Source of the DNA: Verrucomicrobium sp. BvORR106
Lineage (GTDB): Bacteria; Verrucomicrobiota; Verrucomicrobiia; Verrucomicrobiales; Verrucomicrobiaceae
NCBI RefSeq assembly: GCF_000739655.1
Contig: NZ_BATR01000087.1
Location: 1-64,000, forward strand
DNA: 64,000 nt
Direction: 5' to 3'
Every line of letters starts with the position of its first letter. Within the stretch, counting starts at the first letter, position 1. Under the pieces are notes generated by a model. It had not been told where the DNA came from, did not search any database, and saw nothing but the letters and a program-made list of their open reading frames with translations. A program made the translations under genes and the position numbers. Below, one piece after another: positions 52,053 through 60,731 of this stretch.

Positions 52053-52129
52053 TGGTCGGGGCGAGAGGATTCGAACCTCCGGCCTCGTGGTCCCAAACCA
52101 CGCGCTCTACCAGGCTAAGCTACGCCCCG
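52053..52129 (-). tRNA. tRNA-Pro (anticodon TGG)
   Basis: On the minus strand the acceptor CGGGGCG pairs with CGCCCCG, with discriminator A and an encoded CCA (52053-52055). The D-arm TAGCTTAGCCTGGTAGAGC, anticodon arm CGTGG/CCACG with loop TTTGGGA (anticodon TGG) and T-arm CCGGAGGTTCGAATCCT fold correctly. Confidence 0.97.
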
Positions 52130-52223
52130 AAAAGGTGAGGGCGGAGTTTCGACGAAAACTCTCCAACGTCAAGTGTTAGACTGAATTAACGCAAGATTCT
52201 CTGCCGAAACTCCCGCCAGCGTC

Positions 52224-53030
52224 CTAGCCGCGCCACTGGGGCAGGCTTTCGACCAGAGATCGGGCCCCTTTGGAGAGCCAGGCGTGGGTCTTGTCGATCT
52301 TCTTGGGCACCACGGTCTGGGCCAGAGCCACCCAGAAGAGGCTGGCCAGGAGGAGGATGGCACCTGAGATGGCGAAAATGCCTGTCAGGCTGGGATCGGT
52401 CTGCCCGTGGGCGATGCCCCAGAAAATCAGACCCAGGCCGGATAGTGATCCCAGCCAGGTCAGCGCGATCTTGCGGGTCCGCGAGCGACTGCAGTCCCGG
52501 CACAGGGGGATGCCCACCTTGGCGGTCTTCCGCACGCAGAGGGCGACGATGATGTAGATGATCACATTTGCCAGGATGACCAAGTAGACCAAGGGGTTGT
52601 GCCAGGTGAGCGTCTTCTTGAGCACCTTCACCGGTGGGGCGCCGCATTTGAAGCACTTGTCCGGAAGTGGGGAGTCTTTGAGGATCACCATCTGCTTCCC
52701 GTCCTGCCAGGGCCCCGCCCCCAGCGTGACGCCTTGGCGAAGTTTGTCCACCACGGTGGGCTTGCAGGAGAGGCACACGTTCATGTTGTCGATTCGGATC
52801 AGCTCAGAAGCCGGGTAGAACCGGTTGCACTCCGCACAGGGAGCGACCGGCCCCTGTGCCGTGGCCAGTTGCTCGTCGGGCCATACTTGGGACGCCTGTT
52901 GCCAGTCGGGCCAGCCAGCCTTCCAGACCCGGGTGTGGCCATTGATTTCCCCACTTGCCCTCATCGCCTGCAGTTGCGCCTCGCTCACGGGACCTGCCGA
53001 GCTGCCATCCTTTTCATAATGCCAATCCAT
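52224..53030 (-). CDS. GYF_2-domain membrane protein with zinc-ribbon-like cysteines
   Basis: From ATG 53030 the protein has 268 residues. A GYF_2 domain is at the N-terminus (WHYEKDGSSAGPVSEAQLQA and TRVWKAGWPDWQQASQV). Next come two Cys pairs (PCAECNRFYPAS...VCLSCKP and DKCFKCGAPP) that may bind zinc, and four membrane helices in two pairs (LVYLVILANVIIYIIVALCV and LTWLGSLSGLGLIFWGIA). The start is supported by TAAGGA five bases upstream, one of the few clear ribosome sites here. GYF_2 domains bind proline-rich peptides. Function unknown. It is divergent from thrS. Confidence 0.8.
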   Translation of the reverse strand: MDWHYEKDGSSAGPVSEAQLQAMRASGEINGHTRVWKAGWPDWQQASQVWPDEQLATAQGPVAPCAECNRFYPASELIRIDNMNVCLSCKPTVVDKLRQGVTLGAGPWQDGKQMVILKDSPLPDKCFKCGAPPVKVLKKTLTWHNPLVYLVILANVIIYIIVALCVRKTAKVGIPLCRDCSRSRTRKIALTWLGSLSGLGLIFWGIAHGQTDPSLTGIFAISGAILLLASLFWVALAQTVVPKKIDKTHAWLSKGARSLVESLPQWRG

Positions 53031-53187
53031 AGGGTCCTTAAGCAAAAAAAGGGCGCATGCGCAATCGATACTGAGGGCCGACGGCGATGCCGGGCGTTTC
53101 CTGGGAGACAGTCTGTGACGCACAATTCTGGCGCTCCAGCTTGCTGATTCCCCGCGATGCGCGAGACTGGCAGACTACCTCAAATTT

Positions 53188-55146
53188 ATGTCAGCCGAAC
53201 GCAAGACCCTCGAAGAACGCGCCCAGATGTCCGACCTGGAGCGCCTGCGTCACTCCTGCGCTCACATCATGGCGACGGCCATCCTGCGGATCTGGCCCGA
53301 TGCGCAGTTCGCCTATGGTCCGCCGGTGGAGAGCGGGTTCTACTATGACTTTTCCCTGAAGCATCGCATCACTCCGGACGACTTCGAGAAGATCGAAGCG
53401 GAGATGAAGAAGATCGCGAAGGAGAACCAGAAGTTCGAAAAGCGCGTGCTCTCCCGTGAGGAAGCCATCGCTCTGGCGGAGAGCGGCCGTCTGGGCGGGC
53501 TCAGTGAGCGCCCGGGCAATGCCTCCCAGTTCAAGCTGGACCTCATCGCCAAGATCCCTGAGGGCGAGGAAATTTCCTGTTATCAGAACGGGGAATTCCT
53601 GGACCTGTGCGCCGGGCCTCACGTGAACTACACCTCCAAGTGCAAGAACGTGAAGCTCATGTCCATCGCCAGCGCCTACTACATGGGCGATGAGTCGAAG
53701 CCTCAGCTTCAGCGTCTCTATGGCACCGCTTTCCCCTCCAGTGAGGAACTGGCGAAGCACCTGGAGCAGCTGGAAGAAGCGAAGAAGCGCGACCACCGCA
53801 AGCTGGGCCGCGAGCTCCAGCTCTTTGCGATCGACGAGAAAGTAGGCCAGGGGCTCATCCTCTGGCTGCCCAAGGGCGCGATCATCCGCCAGGAGTTGCA
53901 GAACTTCATCGGCGAGGAGCTGCGCAAGCAGGGCTACCAGCAGGTCTTCACCCCGCACATCGGCAAGCTGGAGCTGTACAAGACCAGCGGTCACTTCCCC
54001 TACTACAAGGAGAGCCAGTTCAGCCCCGTGGTGGAGAACGATGAACTCGCCAAGGCGGCCGATTGCGGCTGCTCCTGCGCCGAGGTCATGGCCCGCCTGG
54101 AAGGTGTGTCCAAGAAGCTGCGCGAGGAGATCAACTCCCGCACCGGTCAGGACACCATCACTGCGGACCGCGTGGTGCCGGATGAAGATCTCATGGACGG
54201 TTTCCTCCTGAAACCCATGAACTGCCCGCATCACATCCGCATCTACGCGCAGAGCCCGAAGAGCTACCGCGATCTGCCGGTGCGTCTGGCAGAGTTCGGC
54301 ACCGTGTATCGCTGGGAGCAGAGCGGTGAGCTGGGTGGCCTCACCCGGGTTCGTGGATTTACCCAGGACGATGCGCACCTCTTCTGCACGGAAGACCAGG
54401 TGGAGCAGGAGATCATGGGCTGCCTCAGCCTCGTGAAGACCGTGCTCACCACCCTGGGCATGTCTGACTACCGCGTGCGCGTGGGCCTGCGTGACCCCGA
54501 CAGCAACAAGTACACCGGCACCTCAGAGAGCTGGGACAAGGCCGAAGCCTCCTGCCGCAAGGCAGCAAGCACCCTCGGCGTGCCCTTCACCGAGGAGCCC
54601 GGCGAAGCCGCCTTCTACGGCCCGAAGATCGACTTCGTGGTCAAGGATGTGATCGGCCGCGAGTGGCAGCTCGGCACCGTGCAGGTGGACTACAACAACC
54701 CCGTTCGTTTTGATCTTACCTACATCGGTGCGGACAACGCCGCGCATCGCCCGGTGATGATCCACCGTGCGCCGTTCGGCAGCATGGAGCGCTTCACCGG
54801 CGTGCTCATCGAGCACTTCGCCGGCCACTTCCCCGTGTGGCTCGCCCCTGAGCAGGTGCGCGTGCTGACCGTGAGCGAGAAGAGCGATGCCTTCGCCAAC
54901 GAGGTGCTCAACGAACTCAAGGCCAAAGGCGTCCGCGTGGTGCTGGACCAGTCCTCTGACAAGATCGGGGCCAAGATCCGCAACTCGCAGATCGACAAGA
55001 TCCCGTACATGCTCGTGATCGGTGAGAAGGAAGCCAACAGCGGTGCCGTGGCCGTGCGTCACTCCAAGAAGGGCGACCTCGGCGTGAAGGCGCTGGGCGA
55101 GTTCGTGACCGGTCTTCAGGAAGAGATCGCGGAGCGGAAGCTGTAG
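53188..55146 (+). CDS. thrS: Threonyl-tRNA synthetase, TGS-less form with a catalytic-core insertion
   Basis: The 652-residue enzyme starts directly with the editing domain (LERLRHSCAHIMATAILRIW, YDFSLKH, LDLCAGPHVNYTSKCKNVKL), so the N-terminal TGS domain of E. coli ThrRS is missing. Class II motifs are present: FGTVYRWEQSGELGG and TRVRGFTQDDAHLFCTEDQ (motif 2), and PVMIHRAPFGSMERFTGVL (motif 3). Zinc ligands are in MNCPHH, DDAH and MIHRAP. An insertion of about 45 residues with ADCGCSCAEVMARLEGVSKK sits between motif 1 (SGHFPYYKESQF) and MNCPHH. The C-terminal anticodon-binding domain is complete. It charges tRNA-Thr. A strong terminator follows 30 bases after the stop. Confidence 0.95.
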   Translation: MSAERKTLEERAQMSDLERLRHSCAHIMATAILRIWPDAQFAYGPPVESGFYYDFSLKHRITPDDFEKIEAEMKKIAKENQKFEKRVLSREEAIALAESGRLGGLSERPGNASQFKLDLIAKIPEGEEISCYQNGEFLDLCAGPHVNYTSKCKNVKLMSIASAYYMGDESKPQLQRLYGTAFPSSEELAKHLEQLEEAKKRDHRKLGRELQLFAIDEKVGQGLILWLPKGAIIRQELQNFIGEELRKQGYQQVFTPHIGKLELYKTSGHFPYYKESQFSPVVENDELAKAADCGCSCAEVMARLEGVSKKLREEINSRTGQDTITADRVVPDEDLMDGFLLKPMNCPHHIRIYAQSPKSYRDLPVRLAEFGTVYRWEQSGELGGLTRVRGFTQDDAHLFCTEDQVEQEIMGCLSLVKTVLTTLGMSDYRVRVGLRDPDSNKYTGTSESWDKAEASCRKAASTLGVPFTEEPGEAAFYGPKIDFVVKDVIGREWQLGTVQVDYNNPVRFDLTYIGADNAAHRPVMIHRAPFGSMERFTGVLIEHFAGHFPVWLAPEQVRVLTVSEKSDAFANEVLNELKAKGVRVVLDQSSDKIGAKIRNSQIDKIPYMLVIGEKEANSGAVAVRHSKKGDLGVKALGEFVTGLQEEIAERKL

Positions 55147-55175
55147 GAAGTATTCAGCTCAGGAGAAGTTTCAGG

Positions 55176-55204
55176 AAACCCCGGTTGAGAAACCGGGGTT
55201 TTTT
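55176..55204 (+). terminator. Intrinsic terminator of thrS
   Basis: AAACCCCGGTT and AACCGGGGTTT form an 11-bp stem around GAGA, followed by TTTT(G)TT. It lies 30 bases after the thrS stop. Confidence 0.93.
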
Positions 55205-55257
55205 GTTGGTGGGGGGGCAGACTGGTGCGCAGAGGTTGTCAGCGCCCCTGTTGGTGT

Positions 55258-55497
55258 CGTGTGCGTTTCCTCTATGCCGAAGGCATTTCAGAGGGTAGCC
55301 AGGGGTTGAGCGTAGCGATACCCCTGGATAGCATGACCATCAGAGGCACCCTGAAGGGGTGCAAGAACACGTTGCAGGCGGAGAGAACGCCTTCTGGCAC
55401 CCCTTCAGGGTGCAATGAAACAGCCATCTTTACCAGGGATGGGGCTCGCTAAACTCGCCCAATCCCTGGCTACCTTCTATCATGCCTTCGGCATGGG
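55258..55497. repeat. 240-bp direct repeat, copy 1
   Basis: It begins CGTGTGCGTTTCCTCTATGC and ends GCCTTCGGCATGGG. It differs from copy 2 at only a few bases. Internal hairpins include ATGCCGAAGGCAT and GGCACCCTGAAGGGGTGC facing GCACCCCTTCAGGGTGC. Short open frames within are artefacts of the repeat. Parts (CCTTCTGGCACCCCTTCAGG, GGCTACCTTCTATCATGCCT) are related to the family C repeats. Confidence 0.92.
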
Positions 55498-55570
55498 GAG
55501 CGGTAATGTTACCATCGGGGGTGAATGATGATTTGGAGAGGTTGACAACTCACGAGATAGCGGATGTGGT

Positions 55571-55810
55571 CGTGTGCGTTTCCTCTATGCCGAAGGCATT
55601 TCAGAGGGTAGCCAGGGGTTGAGCGTAGCGATACCCCTGGATAGCATGACCATCAGAGGCACCCTGAAGGGGTGCAAGAACACGTTGCAGGCGGAGAGAG
55701 CGCCTTCTGGCGCCCCTTCAGGGTGCAATGAAAGAGCCATCTTTACCAGGGATGGGGCTCGCTAAACTCGCCCAATCCCTGGCTACCTTCTATCATGCCT
55801 TCGGCATGGG
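55571..55810. repeat. 240-bp direct repeat, copy 2
   Basis: The offset from copy 1 is 313 bases, in the same orientation, with a 73-base spacer between them. The 697-base gap between thrS and uvrC is otherwise empty. Confidence 0.92.
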
Positions 55811-55843
55811 ATATCTCTATCCGCGAATCTCCTCCCCGCACAC

Positions 55844-57436
55844 TCACCCGCGCTCCCTCAGGAACCGCTCGATCTCCTCGGCCAGTCCCTTGCCGATTCC
55901 TTGAACCTTGGCGATCTCTTCCACGGTCGCCTTCCGCAATCTCGTCACCGAGCCGAAGTGCCTCAACAAATTGGCCTTCCTCGTCTGGCTCACACCGGGG
56001 CAGTCATCCAGGATGCTTTCCTCGACCCGGCGGCCGAGCAGCAGCTGGTGGTAGCCGTTGGCCCAGCGGTGGGCTTCGTCGCGAATGCGCTGCAGCAGCT
56101 TCAGGGCACCGCGATCATGCGGGATCAGCAGGGGCTGCTCCACATCGGGGCGATAGACTTCCTCGTTTTCCTTGGCCAGACCGATGATGGGCACTTCATG
56201 CAGGCCCAGGCGCTGCAGTTCCTTGGTGGCGGAGGAGAGCTGGCCCTTGCCGCCGTCCACGATGATGAGGTTGGGCAGGGTGACAAATTTCGGACCCACG
56301 CCCTTGGGCTTTTCTTCCTCGAGCCGGCGCATGGCTTCCAGCGGATTTTCCTGGGAGGCATCGGCGGCCTCTTCGCCCAGCGCGGCCCGGCCCTCCAGCA
56401 GAATGCGGGAGTAGCGACGGCGCACGACCTCGCTCATGGCGGCGAAGTCGTTCTGCCCGCTGACGATGCGGATGCGGTAGCGCCGGTAGTTGGCGTTGTC
56501 CGGGGTGCCGTTCTTGAACCTCACCATGCTGGCCACGCAGTGGGCGGTGCCGATGTTGGCGATGTCAAAGCACTCCATCACCAGCGGCGGATCTTCCAGA
56601 CCCAGGTACTCCTGCAACTCCGCCACATCGCTCATGGGATCGATGGTGCTGGAGATGCGGGCGCGGGCGCCACGCTCGAAGGTGCGGGTGGGGCGCAGCG
56701 TCTTCTTGAAGTCCTCGATCATGTCGCGCAGTTCGGCGGCTTTCTCGAAGTCCAGTCTGGCCGCGGCCTTCTTCATCTCCTCCTCCAGCGCGGTGACGAG
56801 GTCCCTCGATTTGCCTTCGAGGAATTCACACGCGCGATCGATGCGGGCGCGGTACTCCTCCTGCGTCACCCGGCCGATGCACGGGGCGGAGCACTTCTTG
56901 ATGATGTCGTTGTTGCAGTGCTTGTAGTCGTCTTCATCCGGATGCAGCGGGCGGCAGACACGCAGGCCGAACTCCCGGTTCATCCAGTTCAACGTGGTGC
57001 GCAGCGCGCCGGAGTGGGCAAAGGGGCCAAAGTACCGGGCACCGTCGTCCTTCTTCAACCGGGTGAGGGTGAAGCGGGGGAAGGGCTCTGCCATCTGCAC
57101 CTTCACCAGCAGGAAGCGCTTGTCGTCGCGGAAGCTGATGTTGTACTTGGGCCGGAAGTCCTTGATGAGGCGGCCTTCGAGAAGGAGGGCCTCCGGCTCG
57201 TTCCGCACCAGCTGGGTTTCGAAATCCCAGATGCTGTCGATGAGCGCCCGCGTCTTGAGATCCGCCTTCCGCGCCCGGGAGGGCATGAAGTAGCTGCTCA
57301 GGCGCTTGCGCAGGTCGCGCGCCTTGCCCACATAGATCACCCGGTTCAAGCGGTCACGCATGACATAGATCCCCGGTTGGTGGGGCACGTCATGCAGCCT
57401 GGCATTGAGGTCGGGTTTCTCGCGGGAAAAGGACAT
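55844..57436 (-). CDS. uvrC: Excinuclease ABC subunit C
   Basis: From ATG 57436 the protein has 530 residues with all UvrC parts. The GIY-YIG nuclease is at the N-terminus (PHQPGIYVMRDRLNRVIYVG, KARDLRKRLSSYF). A Cys segment follows (NNDIIKKCSAPCIGRVTQEE), then the UVR motif (ARLDFEKAAELRDMIEDFKK). The RNase H-like nuclease domain shows NLIIVDGGKGQLSSATKEL and the C-terminal HhH pair shows LDDCPGVSQTRKANLLRHFG and IAKVQGIGKGLAEEIERFL. It makes the two incisions beside DNA lesions with UvrB. It is some 80 residues shorter than E. coli UvrC, mainly between UVR and the second nuclease. The frame is open to 57586, but homology starts at MSFSREKPDL. Confidence 0.95.
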   Translation of the reverse strand: MSFSREKPDLNARLHDVPHQPGIYVMRDRLNRVIYVGKARDLRKRLSSYFMPSRARKADLKTRALIDSIWDFETQLVRNEPEALLLEGRLIKDFRPKYNISFRDDKRFLLVKVQMAEPFPRFTLTRLKKDDGARYFGPFAHSGALRTTLNWMNREFGLRVCRPLHPDEDDYKHCNNDIIKKCSAPCIGRVTQEEYRARIDRACEFLEGKSRDLVTALEEEMKKAAARLDFEKAAELRDMIEDFKKTLRPTRTFERGARARISSTIDPMSDVAELQEYLGLEDPPLVMECFDIANIGTAHCVASMVRFKNGTPDNANYRRYRIRIVSGQNDFAAMSEVVRRRYSRILLEGRAALGEEAADASQENPLEAMRRLEEEKPKGVGPKFVTLPNLIIVDGGKGQLSSATKELQRLGLHEVPIIGLAKENEEVYRPDVEQPLLIPHDRGALKLLQRIRDEAHRWANGYHQLLLGRRVEESILDDCPGVSQTRKANLLRHFGSVTRLRKATVEEIAKVQGIGKGLAEEIERFLRERG

Positions 57437-57563
57437 GGATGGACCGGTAATGTAACGTGGGCAGCCCCCCGGCGGCAAATTGAGATTGCACTCTGAAGCT
57501 GGATGGAGGAAAATCCGCCCGCCAGATGGGCGGCTGGCACCGCTCACCTTCAAGGTACGTTTC

Positions 57564-57971
57564 ATGGCCCCCCTTCGTCCCAGCATCCGGCATCTTTATC
57601 TGCTCGCGCTGTTTCAGCTCGTGGGCGGGCCGCTGGTGATTCTGGCCGTCGTTTTCTTCAGCCGGATGGTGGTCCACCAGGCTGCGGAGCATGGCTTGAA
57701 GGTCGGGGTGGTGAAGGCCAGCCAGAGCGAGGAATGGCAGAAAGTGGCCTCTGCCCTGAGCGGAGCCAGCTGCGGACACTCTTCCGCTGGCCAGAAAGAT
57801 CCGGTGCCAGTGGTCAAAGATCCCAGCGGCAAGCTGATCGGCTTAGTGTGGCAGGGGGTCACCCTTCCCGCAGAACAACTCGTTCTCTGCGAAGGTCCGC
57901 ATCTCTGGGTGCGAACTCTGACCTCAGCCTGGCCTCATGCGCCGCCCCGGCCACCGCCACGAAGCGTGTGA
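57564..57971 (+). CDS. Hypothetical single-pass membrane protein upstream of a TonB receptor
   Basis: From ATG 57564 the protein has 135 residues: basic start (MAPLRPSIRH), one membrane helix (LYLLALFQLVGGPLVILAVV) and a soluble part with KVGVVKASQSEEWQKVASAL, KDPSGKLIGLVWQGVTLPAE and a Pro/Arg-rich end. Not recognised. It diverges from uvrC across 127 bases and precedes the TonB-dependent receptor, with a terminator-like hairpin between them. Confidence 0.55.
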   Translation: MAPLRPSIRHLYLLALFQLVGGPLVILAVVFFSRMVVHQAAEHGLKVGVVKASQSEEWQKVASALSGASCGHSSAGQKDPVPVVKDPSGKLIGLVWQGVTLPAEQLVLCEGPHLWVRTLTSAWPHAPPRPPPRSV

Positions 57972-57977
57972 GCTCCT

Positions 57978-58009
57978 ACCGGTAAGCCTTCGGCATCCGG
58001 TGCTTTTTT
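57978..58009 (+). terminator. Terminator-like hairpin before the TonB receptor gene
   Basis: ACCGG and CCGGT, continued by GCC/GGC, form an imperfect stem over TTC and are followed by GC and six Ts. It ends the small membrane protein transcript and implies that the receptor has its own promoter in 58010-58210. That stretch also holds a CCTGCCC...GGGCAGG hairpin (about 58062-58087). I compared it with the cobalamin and TPP riboswitch cores and saw no match. Confidence 0.65.
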
Positions 58010-58210
58010 GCTGAATGCCGTCTCCCACGGTGGAGGAGGCAGAATGGTGCGTGACTGCGCCCTGCCCTGATGAACTAACGGGCAGGTTCCACGTCCCCCC
58101 CGGCAAAGCATCCTGCAGTCTGACGGTGAACTGGATCCTCGTGCCCAGGTCACATCCGCCTCTGTGAAGGCGGACGCCCCCATGACAGAACGAATTCTAC
58201 CTATTTCTCC

Positions 58211-60373
58211 ATGCGACTTTCAAAACGCTCCCAGCTTGCTATCGTTTCATCCTTCGCGACGGCTGTTGCCGCTCCTCTAGCAGCGCAAGAAACTGCCACA
58301 GAACTCGACGCCGTTACGGTGGTCGGGAAGGCGGATGACCTCTTGGGCACCGCGCCTGCGGCTTCCGAAGGTCATGCCAGTTCAGAAGATCTGTTGAGCC
58401 GCCCGATCCTGCGCCGGGGCGAGATCCTGGAAACCATCCCCGGGGTCATCATCACGCAGCATGCTGGTGGCGGCAAGGCCAACCAGTACTTCCTTCGCGG
58501 CTACAATCTCGACCACGGCACCGACTTCGCCACCAGCCTGGATGGGATGCCGTTGAACATGCGAACCCACGCTCACGGCCAGGGTTACACTGACCTCAAT
58601 GGTGTGATCCCGGAGCTGGTGGAGCGTCTGGACTATGTGAAGGGCACTTACACCGCCGCCAACGGAGATCTCTCCACTGCGGGCAGTGCCAACTTCCTCC
58701 TCTTCAAACATCTGGAGCGAAATCAGGCTACGTTTGAGATCGGGGAGGACAACTATTACCGCGGCCTCATCGCCGGATCCATCCGACTGGATTCCCCCGT
58801 GGCCCCCGCCGATGGCGTGGTGATCAGCGCCAAAAACACAGGCAAAAACGTCCAGCCGGTGGCTCCTGTGGACCCCGGCGTGACCGAGAGCCTCACTTAT
58901 GCGCTGGAATACAACACCTACGACGGCCCCTGGGTGCTGCCGGAGGACTTTGAGCGCTGGAATGGCCTGCTGCGCTATTTCAAGGGTGATGAAGACAACT
59001 GGTTCACCGCCACGCTCATGGGCTACCATGGTGAGTGGAACTCCAGCGACCAGATTCCAGAGCGGGCTGTCAAGGATGGCCGAATTGACCGGTTTGGCAC
59101 CGTGGATCCCACGACGGGTGGCCACTCCCAACGCTACAGCTTGAACCTGGCCTTCCAGACGACGGACGGTGACGTCGTCACCACGGGGAACGTGTACGGA
59201 ATCCGCTACGACCTCGACCTTTACTCAAGCTTCACTTATTTCCTCGACTATCCGGATCACGGTGATCAGTTCCAGCAAAAGGAGGAGCGCTGGGTCATCG
59301 GGGGCAATCTGGCCCGCACGTGGAGGAACCAGGAGTTCTTCGGCACTCCGGCGGACTATACCTTCGGCTTTCAGACCCGTCATGATCTGATCGACCCGAT
59401 CGGTCTCTACCGCACGGAGGCGCGTCGTCGCTTCGCCACCGTGCGTGAGGACGAGGTGTATGAGAGTAGCTACAGTGTGTACGCAGACAGCACGGTCCGT
59501 TGGACGGATTGGTTCCGAACGAACATCGGCGTGCGTGGGGATGTGTTCTACTTTGACACCTCACAGAGCACCCTTGCCGCCAATGAGGGCTCTGAGTGGG
59601 ATGGCATTGTCAGCCCGAAGTTCAGTGCTGTCTTTGGCCCGTGGAAGGAAACGGAGTTCTACCTCAACTATGGGATGGGCTTCCACAGCAATGATGCCCG
59701 TGGCGTGAACACCTTTGTGGATCCCAACAGCGGTGATCGCGTGGACAAGGTGGACCCGCTGGTCCGCACGATGGGCGGTGAGATCGGCGTGCGCACCCAG
59801 GTGGTGCCGCATCTCACCAGCACGCTGGCCCTTTTCTGGCTGGAGAGTGACAGTGAGCTCGTGTACATCGGCGATGCCGGTGCCAATGAAGCTGGTCCCG
59901 GCTCCCGGCGGTACGGCATTGAGTTCGCCAACTACTGGCGTCCGGTGCATTGGTTCAGCCTGGACGCAGAGTTCGCGATCACCCACGCGCGGTTCACGGA
60001 CTCCGGTAATGAGGACTACATCCCGGGGAGCATTCCCTTCATGTTCAGCGGCGGGATGACCCTCGGTGCGCATGGAGGAGATGAGGGCTTCTTTGCCACT
60101 CTGCGGGCACGCGCCTTTGACCGTCGCCCCCTCATTGAGGACAACAGCGTGAAAGGCAAGTCCAGCTTCCTGGTGAATGCCGGGGTGGGCTATCGCAAGG
60201 CCAACTGGGAGGCCGCGGTGGAGTGTCTGAACCTCTTTGACCGCGATGACAACGACATCGAGTACTACTACACCAGCCGTCTCCAGAACGAGCGGTCGGC
60301 AGGGTATGATGATGTGCACCTGCACCCCACGGAGCCGAGGACGTTTCGGTTGAGAGTGACGTATCGGTTCTAG
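58211..60373 (+). CDS. TonB-dependent outer-membrane receptor
   Basis: The 720-residue protein has a signal peptide (LSKRSQLAIVSSFATAVAAP, LAAQ). A TonB-box-like TELDAVTVVGK follows, then a plug domain: LRRGEILETIPGVIITQHAG, NQYFLRGYNLDHGTDFATSL, LNGVIPELVERLDYVKGTYT. The long barrel ends in an aromatic residue (RTFRLRVTYRF). The cargo is not evident; the His-rich plug loop (MRTHAHGQGYTD) may favour a metal complex. No ExbB/ExbD/TonB genes are adjacent. Confidence 0.92.
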   Translation: MRLSKRSQLAIVSSFATAVAAPLAAQETATELDAVTVVGKADDLLGTAPAASEGHASSEDLLSRPILRRGEILETIPGVIITQHAGGGKANQYFLRGYNLDHGTDFATSLDGMPLNMRTHAHGQGYTDLNGVIPELVERLDYVKGTYTAANGDLSTAGSANFLLFKHLERNQATFEIGEDNYYRGLIAGSIRLDSPVAPADGVVISAKNTGKNVQPVAPVDPGVTESLTYALEYNTYDGPWVLPEDFERWNGLLRYFKGDEDNWFTATLMGYHGEWNSSDQIPERAVKDGRIDRFGTVDPTTGGHSQRYSLNLAFQTTDGDVVTTGNVYGIRYDLDLYSSFTYFLDYPDHGDQFQQKEERWVIGGNLARTWRNQEFFGTPADYTFGFQTRHDLIDPIGLYRTEARRRFATVREDEVYESSYSVYADSTVRWTDWFRTNIGVRGDVFYFDTSQSTLAANEGSEWDGIVSPKFSAVFGPWKETEFYLNYGMGFHSNDARGVNTFVDPNSGDRVDKVDPLVRTMGGEIGVRTQVVPHLTSTLALFWLESDSELVYIGDAGANEAGPGSRRYGIEFANYWRPVHWFSLDAEFAITHARFTDSGNEDYIPGSIPFMFSGGMTLGAHGGDEGFFATLRARAFDRRPLIEDNSVKGKSSFLVNAGVGYRKANWEAAVECLNLFDRDDNDIEYYYTSRLQNERSAGYDDVHLHPTEPRTFRLRVTYRF

Positions 60374-60391
60374 GAGCTGGTGGGGGGAAGG

Positions 60392-60700
60392 CTTCAAAGG
60401 CCAAACTCCAAACTTCAAACTCCAACGATCAAACTTCAAGGTGAAATGGCCGCGGGGTAAAGGAGGCGGGGTCTCCGGCCCCGCGGTCTGTGGGGTGGGC
60501 GGAGCGGGAAAGATGGCCAAGGGACGTTTGATGCGTGAGCGGGGTTGGGAACCCCGACCCGCTGCGCGGGAGACACCAGACTAGAAGACACAAGACGCCA
60601 GACCTGAGTGCTGGCGCTGGCTTGTGCGTGCCCATCGTGGTTCACATCAGAAGGCGTGCGACTGAGCGGGGCTAGGAACCCCCGCTTCCTGTGCCTAGGA
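60392..60700. repeat. Repeat fragments between the TonB receptor and metF
   Basis: The gap of 358 bases has no gene. At 60401-60442 lies an AAACTTCAAACTCCAA tract like that of the family E composites. At about 60462-60486, 60538-60562 and 60660-60692 lie GC hairpins of the GGGGTTGGGAACCCC type, including the inverted form of the family C end element (CTGAGCGGGGCTAGGAACCC). Confidence 0.75.
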
Positions 60701-60731
60701 ACAAGCATCAAGGTGACGTACCTGCAGAAGA

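Noticed and set aside
55225-55765. Two near-identical small open frames of 75 and 63 residues
   Set aside because: They are translations of the 240-bp direct repeats, with no ribosome site and no protein-like pattern.
55901-57496. A 531-residue plus-strand frame opposite uvrC
   Set aside because: Antisense shadow of uvrC without any recognisable domain.
58010-58210. Riboswitch upstream of the TonB receptor
   Set aside because: I looked for the cobalamin GCCACTG box and the TPP core and found neither; a CTGATGA string is present but no hammerhead stem II/GAAA follows.
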